Position numbers and translations under genes: made by a program
Notes under the pieces: generated by a model
The model's database searches: none
The model's input: only the letters and a program-made list of their open reading frames with translations
Told to the model about the DNA's origin: nothing
Assembly (NCBI GenBank): GCA_035292585.1
Contig: DATDPU010000138.1
Coordinates: 62,001-126,000 of the forward strand
Direction: 5' to 3'
Origin: DASSFZ01 sp035292585
GTDB lineage: Bacteria > Chloroflexota > Anaerolineae > Fen-1058
Length of the DNA: 64,000 nucleotides
Shown: piece after piece, positions 25,602-34,160 of the stretch
How positions within the stretch are numbered: position 1 is the first letter of the stretch
Layout of the letters: each line of letters starts with the position of its first letter

Positions 25602-26743
25602 CCTAACACCTTTCGGGCGATCACCATGCGCTGGACTTCGCTGGTGCCTTCGCCGATCGACATCAGGCGCTGATCGCGGTAGAGGCGCTCGACCGGGAAC
25701 TCGGCGGAGTAACCGTAGCCGCCGTGAATCTGGATCGCGTTAAAGCACACTGTCTCCGACATCTCCGTAGCAAACAGCTTCGCTTTGGACGCTTCGACGG
25801 CAAACGGCTGGCCGTTTTGCTTCAGCCAGGCCGCGCGATACACTAACATGCGCGCCGCATCCAGTTGCATGGCCGCATCGGCGATCATCCACTGGATCGC
25901 CTGATGCTGCGCGATGGGCACGCCGAAGGTGTGCCGCTCTTGCGCATACTTGACAGCTTCCTCGAACGCGGCCTGCGCTAACCCGATCGCCAACGCCCCG
26001 ATCCCGATGCGCCCGCCGTCCAGCACTTCCAGCGTTTGGCGTAACCCGCGTCCCGCTTGAACCAGCAGGTTCTCAACCGGCACGCGCACGTTCTCGTAGG
26101 TCACCGCGTGCGTCGGCGATCCCTTCAGCCCCATTTTCTTTTCCGGCGGCCCGAGATGCAGCCCCGGCGTGTTGGTGGGAACGATGATCAGCGATAGCGA
26201 GCGGCTGCCGCCTTCCGGGTCGGTGCGGCACAATGTGATGATGATGTCGGCGACGCTGGCGTTGGTACACCACATCTTCGATCCGTTGATCACCCACTCC
26301 TCCCCGACGCGCCGCGCGTTTGTCTTCACCCCGCCGGCCAGGTCGCTGCCCGCGCCCGGCTCGGTCAACGCCAGCGCGCCCAGCCGGCCCGACCCGGTGG
26401 CGAGCGGTGGAAGCCACTTCTGTTTCTGATCCTCCGTGCCAAACAGGACTAACGGCGCGCAGGCCAGTCCATTGTGCGCGGCGATGCTCAGGCCGGTGCT
26501 GCCGCAGCCGCGCCCGATTTCTTCGATGGCGATCGCCGCGCTGATCGCATCGACGCCCGCGCCGCCGTATTCCTCCGGCGTCGTCAACCCGAGCAACCCC
26601 AGCGGCCCCATCTTCTTCACGGCGGCTGCATTGAACTCGGCCTGCTCGTCGACGTGCCGGGCGCGCGGCTTGAGTTCCGCCTCGGCGAAGGCGCGCACGG
26701 TGCGTTGGAATAGTCTCTGTTCTTCAGTCAGCTCAAAATCCAT
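25592..26743 (-). CDS. Acyl-CoA dehydrogenase
   Basis: 383 aa, standard length. FAD-dependent alpha,beta-dehydrogenation of an acyl-CoA, passing electrons to ETF. Seen: N-terminal helical domain from FELTEEQRLFQRTVRAFAEA; middle beta domain with ALTEPGAGSDLAG and WCTNASVAD; C-terminal domain with RHTFGVPIAQHQAIQWM, IQIHGGYGYSAEFPVERLYR and the catalytic Glu in GEGTSEVQRMVIAR. Chain-length specificity cannot be read. Lies behind an acyl-CoA synthetase and a zinc-ribbon gene on the same strand, consistent with fatty or branched acid use. Confidence 0.93.
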   Translation of the reverse strand: MDFELTEEQRLFQRTVRAFAEAELKPRARHVDEQAEFNAAAVKKMGPLGLLGLTTPEEYGGAGVDAISAAIAIEEIGRGCGSTGLSIAAHNGLACAPLVLFGTEDQKQKWLPPLATGSGRLGALALTEPGAGSDLAGGVKTNARRVGEEWVINGSKMWCTNASVADIIITLCRTDPEGGSRSLSLIIVPTNTPGLHLGPPEKKMGLKGSPTHAVTYENVRVPVENLLVQAGRGLRQTLEVLDGGRIGIGALAIGLAQAAFEEAVKYAQERHTFGVPIAQHQAIQWMIADAAMQLDAARMLVYRAAWLKQNGQPFAVEASKAKLFATEMSETVCFNAIQIHGGYGYSAEFPVERLYRDQRLMSIGEGTSEVQRMVIARKVLGLR

Positions 26744-26776
26744 GTCGGGCAGACTCCTGTGGCCAGGCTGGAGCGA

Positions 26777-26980
26777 TCAGCGGAGGAAGCTGGTACACAG
26801 CAGCCCGCCGATACACATGACGGCGACGACGACGAGGAGCGGCAGGATCGTGTACTGAAACATGTGTCTGGCGTATTCGGCATTCTCCATGGCCGGCAGG
26901 GGCATGGCTTGGCCGCAGTTCGCGCAGCGCGTGGCGCCCTGGGGCTGTGCCGCGCCGCAATTGGGGCAAAAGAGCGTCAT
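26777..26980 (-). CDS. Zinc-ribbon membrane protein, small
   Basis: 67 aa. N-terminal zinc ribbon CPNCG-x9-CANCG (residues 5-22) and one transmembrane helix near the C-terminus (YTILPLLVVVAVMCIGGLL). ATG 26978-26980 lies 4 nt after the synthetase stop, so it is co-transcribed. Longer frame upstream is inside the synthetase. Function unknown; probably a membrane-tethered zinc-binding adaptor. Confidence 0.75.
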   Translation of the reverse strand: MTLFCPNCGAAQPQGATRCANCGQAMPLPAMENAEYARHMFQYTILPLLVVVAVMCIGGLLCTSFLR

Positions 26981-26984
26981 ACGT

Positions 26985-28937
26985 TTATACCGCGCGCCGA
27001 ATCTCTTCGACCGCGCCGGGATTCTCCAGCGACGACACATCGCCGGGGTCTTGTTCTAGATACGCCGCGCGGATAATCCGGCGCATGACTTTCGCGTTGC
27101 GCGTCTTAGGCAGGTCGCGCACAAACTTCACGTCGCGCGGCGCGAGCGGCTTACCCAACTCACGCGCCACACGGCCGATCAGTTCTTCGCGGAGCGCGCG
27201 ATGAGGTGCTTGGCCGGGCTTGAGCACGGCGAAGCAGATCACCGCCTGGCCTTTGATCGGGTCGGGCACGCCGATCGCCGCCGCTTCGCTCACCGCCGGG
27301 TGCGCCACCAGAATCGATTCGACTTCGGCCGGTCCCAAGCGCTTGCCGGCCACCTTGATCGTGTCGTCCGAGCGACCCAGGATGTACCACAGCCCGTCGT
27401 CGTCGACGGCGGCCCAATCGCCGTGCACCCACACGTCTGGAAAACGCGACCAATAAGTCTCGATATAGCGCTGCGGGTCTTTCCAGAAACCGCGCGTCAT
27501 GCCGATCCACGGTTGGCGGATCACCAGCTCGCCGACCTGCCCGCGCACCGATCGTCCTGCTTCGTCGACCACGTCGGCGGCCATGCCCGGCAGCGGCGCG
27601 GAGAACGCGCACGGCTTGAGCGGCAGCAACACATTGCCCATCACGATGCCGCCCGAAATCTCGGTGCCGCCCGAATAGTTGATAATCGGCAGCCGGCCGC
27701 CGCCGGCGACGTTGAACAGCCATAGCCACGGGTCGGGGTTCCACGGTTCGCCGGTCGATCCGAATTTGCGCAGCGACGACAGATCATGTTTTTTCACCGG
27801 CTCGTCGCCATACTTGATCAATGCGCGCACGAGGGTCGGCGAGATGCCCAGCGCCGTCACGCCGTGCCGCTCGACCAGCGCCCAGACCCGATCGGGTCCG
27901 GGATAATCGGGCGCGCCGTCGTACAGCATCATCGTCGCGCCGATCAGCAGCGCGCCGAAGACGAGCCACGGCCCCATCATCCAGCCCATGTCGGTCATCC
28001 AGTACAACGTCTCGTCGGGGTGCAGGTCGAGGCCGTGGAGCATATCCTGTGCGGCTTTGATCGGGAAACCGCAGTGCGTGTGCAGCGCACCCTTGGGCCG
28101 ACCGGTGGTGCCCGAAGTGTAAATGATCATCAGCGGATCTTCGGCGCTGGTGCGCTCGGTCTCGGCGGTATCGGGTTGCCGATCGATTAACTCGCCCCAC
28201 CACCAATCGCGGCCGGCGTCCCAGGGGACATCGATACCGGCGCGCTTGAGCACGATCAGGTGTTTGAGCGTGGCCACTTGCATAGCCGCCTCGTCGGCAA
28301 CCGGTTTCATCGGCGCGATCTGACCGCGCCGCAACATGCCGTCGGCGGTGAACAGCGCTTGGGCGTCCGCATCGGCCAGGCGTGAGGCGATGGCCTGCGC
28401 GCCGAAGCCGGAGAACAACGGCAGGAAGATGCCGCCGATTTTGACGATCGCCAACAACGCGACGACGATTTCGGGCGCCATCGGCATGAACACGCCGATG
28501 GCATCGCCTTTGCCCAACCCGAGCCTGCGCAGCGCATTGGCCGCCTGATTCACTGCTCGGCGCAGCTCGGCGTAGGTCAGCGTGCGGGTGGTTCCTTCTT
28601 CGCCTTCCCAGCGCAGCGCGATGCGGTTGTCAACCGGAGTGTCGGCGTATTTGTCGAGACAGTTGTGGACGATGTTCAGCTGGCCGCCGACACACCATTC
28701 GGGCCAGGCGATGCCGCGCGAGAGATCGACAATGCTGGAATAGGGTGCGTAGAACTGGATATCGAGTTCGGCCAGCACGGCTTCCCAAAACCAGGCGATG
28801 TCGCTTGTCGAGCGCTGCAACAACTCGTCGAACGAAGCGAGGCCGTGTCGATCCATAAACCGTTTGAGATTGCTGTTGCGGATGTGTTCAGGCGTGGGGC
28901 GCCAGACGATCTCGCCGCCAAACTCGAACGTGTCCAT
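26985..28937 (-). CDS. AMP-forming acyl-CoA synthetase (acetyl/acetoacetyl-CoA synthetase-like)
   Basis: 650 aa of the ANL superfamily. Activates a carboxylic acid with ATP to acyl-AMP, then to acyl-CoA. P-loop YTSGTTGRPKGA, NYSGGTEISGG, WVHGDWAAVDDDGLWYILGR (A8 hinge region) and the C-terminal catalytic Lys in LPKTRNAKVMRR are present. The N-terminal cap (about 1-90, WFWEAVLAELDIQFYAPYSS) fits acetyl-, propionyl- or acetoacetyl-CoA synthetases. ATG 28935-28937 follows GGGAGA. First gene of a three-gene minus-strand unit with the zinc-ribbon and acyl-CoA dehydrogenase genes. Confidence 0.9.
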   Translation of the reverse strand: MDTFEFGGEIVWRPTPEHIRNSNLKRFMDRHGLASFDELLQRSTSDIAWFWEAVLAELDIQFYAPYSSIVDLSRGIAWPEWCVGGQLNIVHNCLDKYADTPVDNRIALRWEGEEGTTRTLTYAELRRAVNQAANALRRLGLGKGDAIGVFMPMAPEIVVALLAIVKIGGIFLPLFSGFGAQAIASRLADADAQALFTADGMLRRGQIAPMKPVADEAAMQVATLKHLIVLKRAGIDVPWDAGRDWWWGELIDRQPDTAETERTSAEDPLMIIYTSGTTGRPKGALHTHCGFPIKAAQDMLHGLDLHPDETLYWMTDMGWMMGPWLVFGALLIGATMMLYDGAPDYPGPDRVWALVERHGVTALGISPTLVRALIKYGDEPVKKHDLSSLRKFGSTGEPWNPDPWLWLFNVAGGGRLPIINYSGGTEISGGIVMGNVLLPLKPCAFSAPLPGMAADVVDEAGRSVRGQVGELVIRQPWIGMTRGFWKDPQRYIETYWSRFPDVWVHGDWAAVDDDGLWYILGRSDDTIKVAGKRLGPAEVESILVAHPAVSEAAAIGVPDPIKGQAVICFAVLKPGQAPHRALREELIGRVARELGKPLAPRDVKFVRDLPKTRNAKVMRRIIRAAYLEQDPGDVSSLENPGAVEEIRRAV

Positions 28938-28962
28938 ACGCTGTCTCCCAACCCATGGGCTG

Positions 28963-29040
28963 CCCCTCACCCGGCCTCTCCCCACTGGGGAGAGGGAATG
29001 TGCTCCCGCTCCCTGGAGGGAGCGGGCTGGGGTGAGGGTG
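28963..29040. repeat. Double palindromic intergenic repeat
   Basis: CCTCTCCCC-ACT-GGGGAGAGG followed by GCTCCCGCTCC-CT-GGAGGGAGCGGGC, bracketed by CCCTCACCC and GGGTGAGGG. Same class as 42039-42090 and the coding copy at 21752-21792. The rest of the gap 29041-29244 shows no gene; an A/T-rich stretch near 29050-29080 probably holds the synthetase promoter. Confidence 0.75.
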
Positions 29041-29244
29041 AAGACTTATCGCAATTTCATCTTTAACTATATCACACTCTCTCGGAGCAGTGAGCGTGGG
29101 TGTAACCGCTTCCAAGTGTAAGATGCCCAGCAATGCGATCGACCGGCGTCAGCAGTACAACTGCTGACGAACTTTGGGAGCAATGCTAAAGCGGCCGGCA
29201 CTGCCCAAGCGCCGGCCACTTTTCACCTGTTGCGATTGATGCGT

Positions 29245-32200
29245 CTACGGCGTACGCAGGATGAGCGGCAAGTAAACGGCCAGCTCTTCGATGGCGGTCT
29301 GCAACGCCGGCGGCCCGCCAATAAATGGCTCGGTTGGCAGGACCTTATTGGTAGCCGCCACACTGTCCGACCAGGCCGGAGCCGTTTGGGCGGCCAGGCT
29401 TTGCTCGGTGCTGATGCGGAAGCGGCTGTTGACGGCCGCCCGGACCTCGATCTGGAAAGTCGTCGCCGCGCCGGCGGGAGGCACGTTGATCGTAACCGTT
29501 TCGGGCTGCGCGCCGTTCTGGGCGCTCACCGCGATGCGATTGGCGGTTGGCGAGATGCCGTCGAATACCGACACATCGACATCGCCAAACACGATCGAGA
29601 AGTTGAACGTGAGCTGCTGGCCCGGCGTCAACAGAACGCGGAACAGCCGGACCTCGTTGCGGTTCAGATTGATGTTGGTGGCGGCGCTCGGGATGAAGCT
29701 GATCACATCGAAGCCGGGCGTGCGCGAGATATTGCCCGCGCCGTCCTGCACCCAGACGAAGGCGTAGGCCGTGCCGGCCCGAGGCGTCAAAGTCGTGTTG
29801 ACCAGGAAGCTGCCATCGCCCTGCGGGGCGGGCAATAGCTGGAACGCGCACGTCTGTGGAATCCAACGCCGATCTACCGAGCTGTAGTAGTAACGCACGA
29901 TGCAGAACTTCTTCAGACCGCTGGGCACGGCCGGGCCGCCGCCATCCGGATCGGGATCGTTCGCCCGGATTTTGACCTGGACGTTGGTCGTATTGGCGAT
30001 CGGATCGTTCTCGTTGAACGGGTTGTCGTCGCTGATACGGGCGCTCTCCACAACGGGCGGTGTCCTATCCGGCGGAGGGGGACGCACGATGATGCGCCGG
30101 TTGGCCGTGTTGTCATTCTCGTTTGCTTCAATCTGCGTGTTGGTGCTGTCGACCTGTACGCTGATTGTCGCCAGGCCGGGCGTATTGGGCGCAGCCCAGG
30201 TGGTGGTGATGATCGCCTGGCCGAAGTCCTGGTTGAACGCCGAGACGGGCAGCGGCGCTTGAACATTCAGGCCGGGCGCGGTGAAGCGCACCTGCAGTGT
30301 GTCCGTCAGATCGACCCGGGTTCCGAAGAGCGACACGTTCGCGCCGACGATCACCTGGGCGCCTGAGAACACGACCGGCGGATCGAGGAAGATATCGTGC
30401 GCCTCGATGCGCAGGTTGGTGGGGAAGGCGGTTTCGGCGTCGAGGCTTTGCAGGAAAGCGTTCACCCTGTCCCGGTTGGCCGCCACGGTGAACGGATCGG
30501 ACTGGCCGGGCCGCAGCCCCTTGGTACGGTGAGCCACGTTGCTCAACACGCAGCCGAGCGTCTCACACGCGCCGTTGTGGTAGTACGGCGGCACATTCCA
30601 GATGCCGAGCAGCGCGGGCACGTTGAAACCCACGCCGGCGCCGTCGCCGTTGTAGTCCTTGCCCAACCCATCTTTGCCATCGGTCGCTTTCTCGATCGCG
30701 CCGATGTTGTTGCCGATCGGGTTCGGTGGGACTGCGCCGACTACGCCCAGGTTGAAGGAATTGATGTTCCTCAGGAAACGATTGAGGTATTGGGCATTGA
30801 CCGTGGTGGCGACGGGCGGATTCTCGGTGAAGATCTCCGCCGCTGCGGGCGGCGAGACGAAGTCCTTGTTGCTAATCGTCCACTTGGCGCCGCCGTGGCA
30901 AACCTGGCAGCCGGCCTGGAAGAACAGCCGGCGTCCCGCAGTCACGTCGGCGGGGTTCAGGCCGCCGGTGCTGTTCCCACCACCCGCCGTGAGTTCGCTG
31001 GTGGTCAGCTTGCCATTTGGCGTGCGGATGCCGAAGCGCACCCACTCGCGCAGCGCCTCCAGCGCGGGCCAGGCCGTTGCGCTGCCGGGCAGCGTGACGC
31101 TGAGCTGTGGCCGCCCGGCGTTGGCCTTGGCGAAAGCGTTGATCACGGCCGGCGCGGTATTGATGTCGCCGGTGTCGCTGATGATCAGGCCGTGGTTGGG
31201 GTCGAGCACCGGCGGCGGGCCGGCGCTCAACGGGCCGGGGCCGGACACGTTGCGGATGTTGAGCTCGAAATCTTCGACCTCGTCGAAGATGGCCGAGTAG
31301 TTGAGGATGCGCTGGTCGTCGGGGTTGTGCGGACTCCAGGTGCCGGCCAGCGGCGCCGACTTGCGCGGCCCGGCGCCGAAGGCCCAGACCGTGCCGTCGG
31401 TCAACCCGTTGAAGTGGCAGCTGGCGCAATTCTGCCAGCCCTCGCTCGACAGCCGGTTGACCTTGCCCCCGTTGAACACGCCGCGCGAGGCGAAAAACAT
31501 TTCCTTGCCTACCAACAACTGCTCTTCCTGCGTGCCGGCCGGCGGCAGCGCCACCGTCTGGATTACTTGCGTCACGCTGTCGGTGTCCAGGTTCACGACC
31601 GACACGTTGCGCGAGAGGTAGTTCAGGACGTAGGCTTTGTTGTTGCCGGGCGCGATGTTGCGGATGACGAGGCCCAACGGGTTCTTGCCGGCGTTGAGAC
31701 CGCTGGTGGCGGCGTTGTTGGGATCGTGCAGGTCGATGTAGCGCGTGGTGCTGATATCGCCGGTGAAGGTGATCGTCCCCGAAGTATCCACGTTGAGCTT
31801 GACCAGCAGATCGCTTCCCGCCGACACAACGTAGGCGTTGCCCGGTCCGTTTGGCGTGGTGAACGCAATCGCCCAGGGGTTGGCGAAGAACAGCTTGGTC
31901 TTGCCCGGCTCGGGGTCGCGCGCGCCCAGGTGCAGGTTCAGCGCGCCGAGATCGGTCTGCGTACTGCCGGTCGCGCCGCCGATCACGTTGACGAAAGCCT
32001 GCGTATCGACGTTGAATCTGAGCGGGGCGGACGGCGAGGAGGCGATGTTGGGCAGGTAGGCGCGGTCGCCTCGGATGACGATGCTCTGCAACTGGTTCGG
32101 ATAGGCGAAGGTCGCATCGGGCACGCTGTCGCCGTTCTTGTCGATCTTGAAATCGGTGTCGCGCGCGGCCAGCGCGATCGGCGTGAAGCCGGTCACGCTG

Positions 32201-32964
32201 CCGCCGATCGTGCCCGCGCCGGTGTTGATGTCCAGGCGGCACACCAACCCCTCTTTGCCGCTGTCGTCGCCTTGCACGCCGCCCGCTTTGACGAACGAGA
32301 GGAAGCGCGTGACGTACAACTTGGTATTGTCCAGCGTGACGGCCAGGCCGCGCGGCTGGAAGTGGCGAGCGGAATCGGCGGCGTTGCAGGCGCTGTTATC
32401 CAGCCTTACGTTGCCGAGGATGCTGGGCGGGGCGGTCTGCGTGTTGATGACGGTGAGCGTGTCCTGGGCGCTGTTGGCGACGAACACGCGCCGGCCGTCA
32501 GGCGAGGCGACGACATTCCACGGCTCGGCGCCGGTCGTCAAGGTGGCCTGGACGGCGGCGGTCACGCTCGAAGCCGTGCTGTTGGTGACGTTGATCACCG
32601 TGACCGTGTTATCCGCCGCATTGGCGACGTAGGCGTGATACTGGCTGGGATTGCTGTTGTTGGTATCCAGCGCAATACTTTGCGGCTCGTTGCCGACGAT
32701 GAACTTGGCAATGACGCTGGGCGTAGTATTGAGGTTGCCAATGACCGAGACGCTGTCGTCGTCGGGGTTGACGATCCAGATCAAGTTCTTCGAGACATCC
32801 AGCGTGATCGGGCTGGAGGTGGTGGGACTATCGAAGTTGGCGAGGTTCAGCGGCCGGGACGGGTTCTCGCCTTGCGCCAACACGCCAGAGGCGCCAATCA
32901 GCAGGGCCAGGCCGATGAGCGCCGCGCCGATATGGCGGTAGCGCAAGTTCTGCAACGGTGTCAT
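29245..32964 (-). CDS. Large secreted beta-propeller/cytochrome-like protein
   Basis: 1239 aa. Signal peptide at residues about 10-31 (GAALIGLALLIGASGVLAQ). Residues about 40-470 are YVTN-type propeller repeats (NPDDDSVSVIGNLNTTPSVI, SPDGRRVFVANSAQDTLTVI). Then come two c-type haem-binding motifs, CASCH and CQVCH, and the YYHNGACETLGCVL region typical of di-haem cytochrome/peroxidase-like modules, a CARDB-like domain (about 870-960), and a C-terminal pre-peptidase-like beta domain. It ends in VYLPLILRTP, a tail seen on many Chloroflexota extracellular proteins. ATG follows AGGAG. Probably cell-surface, possibly in electron transfer; role unknown. Confidence 0.85.
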   Translation of the reverse strand: MTPLQNLRYRHIGAALIGLALLIGASGVLAQGENPSRPLNLANFDSPTTSSPITLDVSKNLIWIVNPDDDSVSVIGNLNTTPSVIAKFIVGNEPQSIALDTNNSNPSQYHAYVANAADNTVTVINVTNSTASSVTAAVQATLTTGAEPWNVVASPDGRRVFVANSAQDTLTVINTQTAPPSILGNVRLDNSACNAADSARHFQPRGLAVTLDNTKLYVTRFLSFVKAGGVQGDDSGKEGLVCRLDINTGAGTIGGSVTGFTPIALAARDTDFKIDKNGDSVPDATFAYPNQLQSIVIRGDRAYLPNIASSPSAPLRFNVDTQAFVNVIGGATGSTQTDLGALNLHLGARDPEPGKTKLFFANPWAIAFTTPNGPGNAYVVSAGSDLLVKLNVDTSGTITFTGDISTTRYIDLHDPNNAATSGLNAGKNPLGLVIRNIAPGNNKAYVLNYLSRNVSVVNLDTDSVTQVIQTVALPPAGTQEEQLLVGKEMFFASRGVFNGGKVNRLSSEGWQNCASCHFNGLTDGTVWAFGAGPRKSAPLAGTWSPHNPDDQRILNYSAIFDEVEDFELNIRNVSGPGPLSAGPPPVLDPNHGLIISDTGDINTAPAVINAFAKANAGRPQLSVTLPGSATAWPALEALREWVRFGIRTPNGKLTTSELTAGGGNSTGGLNPADVTAGRRLFFQAGCQVCHGGAKWTISNKDFVSPPAAAEIFTENPPVATTVNAQYLNRFLRNINSFNLGVVGAVPPNPIGNNIGAIEKATDGKDGLGKDYNGDGAGVGFNVPALLGIWNVPPYYHNGACETLGCVLSNVAHRTKGLRPGQSDPFTVAANRDRVNAFLQSLDAETAFPTNLRIEAHDIFLDPPVVFSGAQVIVGANVSLFGTRVDLTDTLQVRFTAPGLNVQAPLPVSAFNQDFGQAIITTTWAAPNTPGLATISVQVDSTNTQIEANENDNTANRRIIVRPPPPDRTPPVVESARISDDNPFNENDPIANTTNVQVKIRANDPDPDGGGPAVPSGLKKFCIVRYYYSSVDRRWIPQTCAFQLLPAPQGDGSFLVNTTLTPRAGTAYAFVWVQDGAGNISRTPGFDVISFIPSAATNINLNRNEVRLFRVLLTPGQQLTFNFSIVFGDVDVSVFDGISPTANRIAVSAQNGAQPETVTINVPPAGAATTFQIEVRAAVNSRFRISTEQSLAAQTAPAWSDSVAATNKVLPTEPFIGGPPALQTAIEELAVYLPLILRTP

Positions 32965-33388
32965 CTGAATCTCCTGTGTGCAATCGACCTCAACGAATCG
33001 CTCCTAACGGCTCCATTCCAGTAGTGCGGGAAGGTGTCTCTCGCTGATACAGCCGGAGCTGACCTCCTTTCGTAAAACGAGACAGTAGACGTGATTCGGA
33101 ATAAGGATTTATCCACGACCCCCAAACGGGCAGGTATAACACGAAGTGGCACGAAAATAGCTGAAAACTTCGTGTGGCTTCGTGGATCAGGTATATTTCG
33201 AATGAAGTCCAGTATGGCCCGAGCTGCCTGTACGGTGCGTCTGTCTGTTGATCGAGTTTGGGTCTGGTAAAAGGGGATGCCAGAGTCAGCATAGTCTGGC
33301 ACAGGCGTGGCCGAAATACAGCTGGCTTCGGAGAGATTTAAGCTCTGACGAAAGTGAGGAGCAGGGGCTTACCGAAGTGAGGTTGAAT
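32965..33388. other. Intergenic region with ATCCACGAA-type repeat
   Basis: About 420 bases upstream of the secreted-protein gene. They hold the palindrome at 33111-33187 and otherwise no supported gene. The promoter of the secreted-protein gene should be near 33000-33110, but I see no clear consensus pair. Confidence 0.45.
33111..33187. repeat. ATCCACGA-type palindromic repeat
   Basis: ATCCACGA, then AACACGAAGTGGCACGAAAA in the left half, against ACTTCGTGTGGCTTCGTGGAT in the right. Arms match those at 18464-18637, where another repeat sits between them. Confidence 0.6.
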
Positions 33389-34116
33389 AGGACTTACGCA
33401 TGCATCAGTGACAGGTTGACAGAACGGGTCGGAGCCAGGTATCGTGTGGGGCATGAATACCTCGACACTGCCCGTCACGCGTTTGGACTACTGTCAGTAC
33501 TTGTTGAGCAGTCAGATCAACTACACCGTGACCAACTGTGCCGCTCACAGCCCGCAGTTTAGCCACGACGCCATCGATCGCTATTTGGCCGGTGACCAGA
33601 TTTCGCCCCGGCTGGTCTGGAAAAACGTTCAGGCTTAGGTCGTTCAGGTGGACGACGGTTATCTGGTGTTCGATGACACGATCGTGGACAAGAACTTCTC
33701 GCGCCAGATCGAACTGGTGCGGCGGCAATACAGCGGCAGCGCGCAGGGGGTCATCAAAGGCATTGGCGTCGTGGCGTGCTGATGGATACCTGGTACGCTA
33801 TCAAAGACGTGAGGCTGTCCATCGGCCGGGTCGGCAAGGTGTTCTATTGCCCCCTCAAGGATAACCGCCCAGTGGATGACTCGGCGGGCACGCGCCCCTA
33901 CCGGCGGGTGGACCGCCTGGCGTGGACGGCGGATGAACGGGCACACGGCCAGACCGTCAAAATCAAGGACTTCCCCAAAACTTACAAGGTGAAACTGTTC
34001 CGGGTGGTGCTGTCCACCCAGCGCACGATCTACCAAGTCAAGCACGATCTGCTCTCCGACTACCTCCGCCAGCAATTGCGGTCGCCGGCAGTGAGCACGC
34101 TGCTTGCGTAAGTCCT
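33389..34116 (+). mobile_element. Degenerate insertion sequence (DDE transposase, IS4/IS701-like)
   Basis: 728-bp element bounded by AGGACTTACGCA (33389-33400) and TGCGTAAGTCCT (34105-34116). It contains only broken transposase segments. The same ends bound the 91-bp MITE at 16729. AT flanks both ends; no longer target duplication is clear. Confidence 0.75.
33453..34111 (+). pseudogene. Broken IS transposase
   Basis: Three fragments of one DDE transposase. Fragment 1 (33453-33638; DYCQYLLSSQINYTVTNC, HDAIDRYLAGDQISPRLVW) ends at an in-frame TAG. The same frame continues (VFDDTIVDKNFSRQIELV, RRQYSGSAQGVIKGIGVVAC) to TGA near 33780. After a deletion the other frame resumes with MDTWYAIKDVRLS, VFYCPLKDNRPVDD, VKIKDFPKTYKVKLFRVVLS and stops near the right end. 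The first DDE Asp (DDT) and the central DTW are present; the C-terminal Glu region is gone. Confidence 0.75.
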
Positions 34117-34160
34117 ATTTGTAAAGGGTCTACTGAACCGTTTCCAGGTTTCTCAAGAGC

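Noticed and set aside
25592..28937. Complete fatty acid degradation operon
   Set aside because: Only a synthetase and a dehydrogenase are present; no hydratase, hydroxyacyl dehydrogenase or thiolase adjoins.
30397..33024. Plus-strand open frame of 875 codons
   Set aside because: Exactly antisense to the secreted propeller/cytochrome gene, which has a signal peptide, haem motifs and a ribosome site. Long antisense frames are common at this GC content; no family features.
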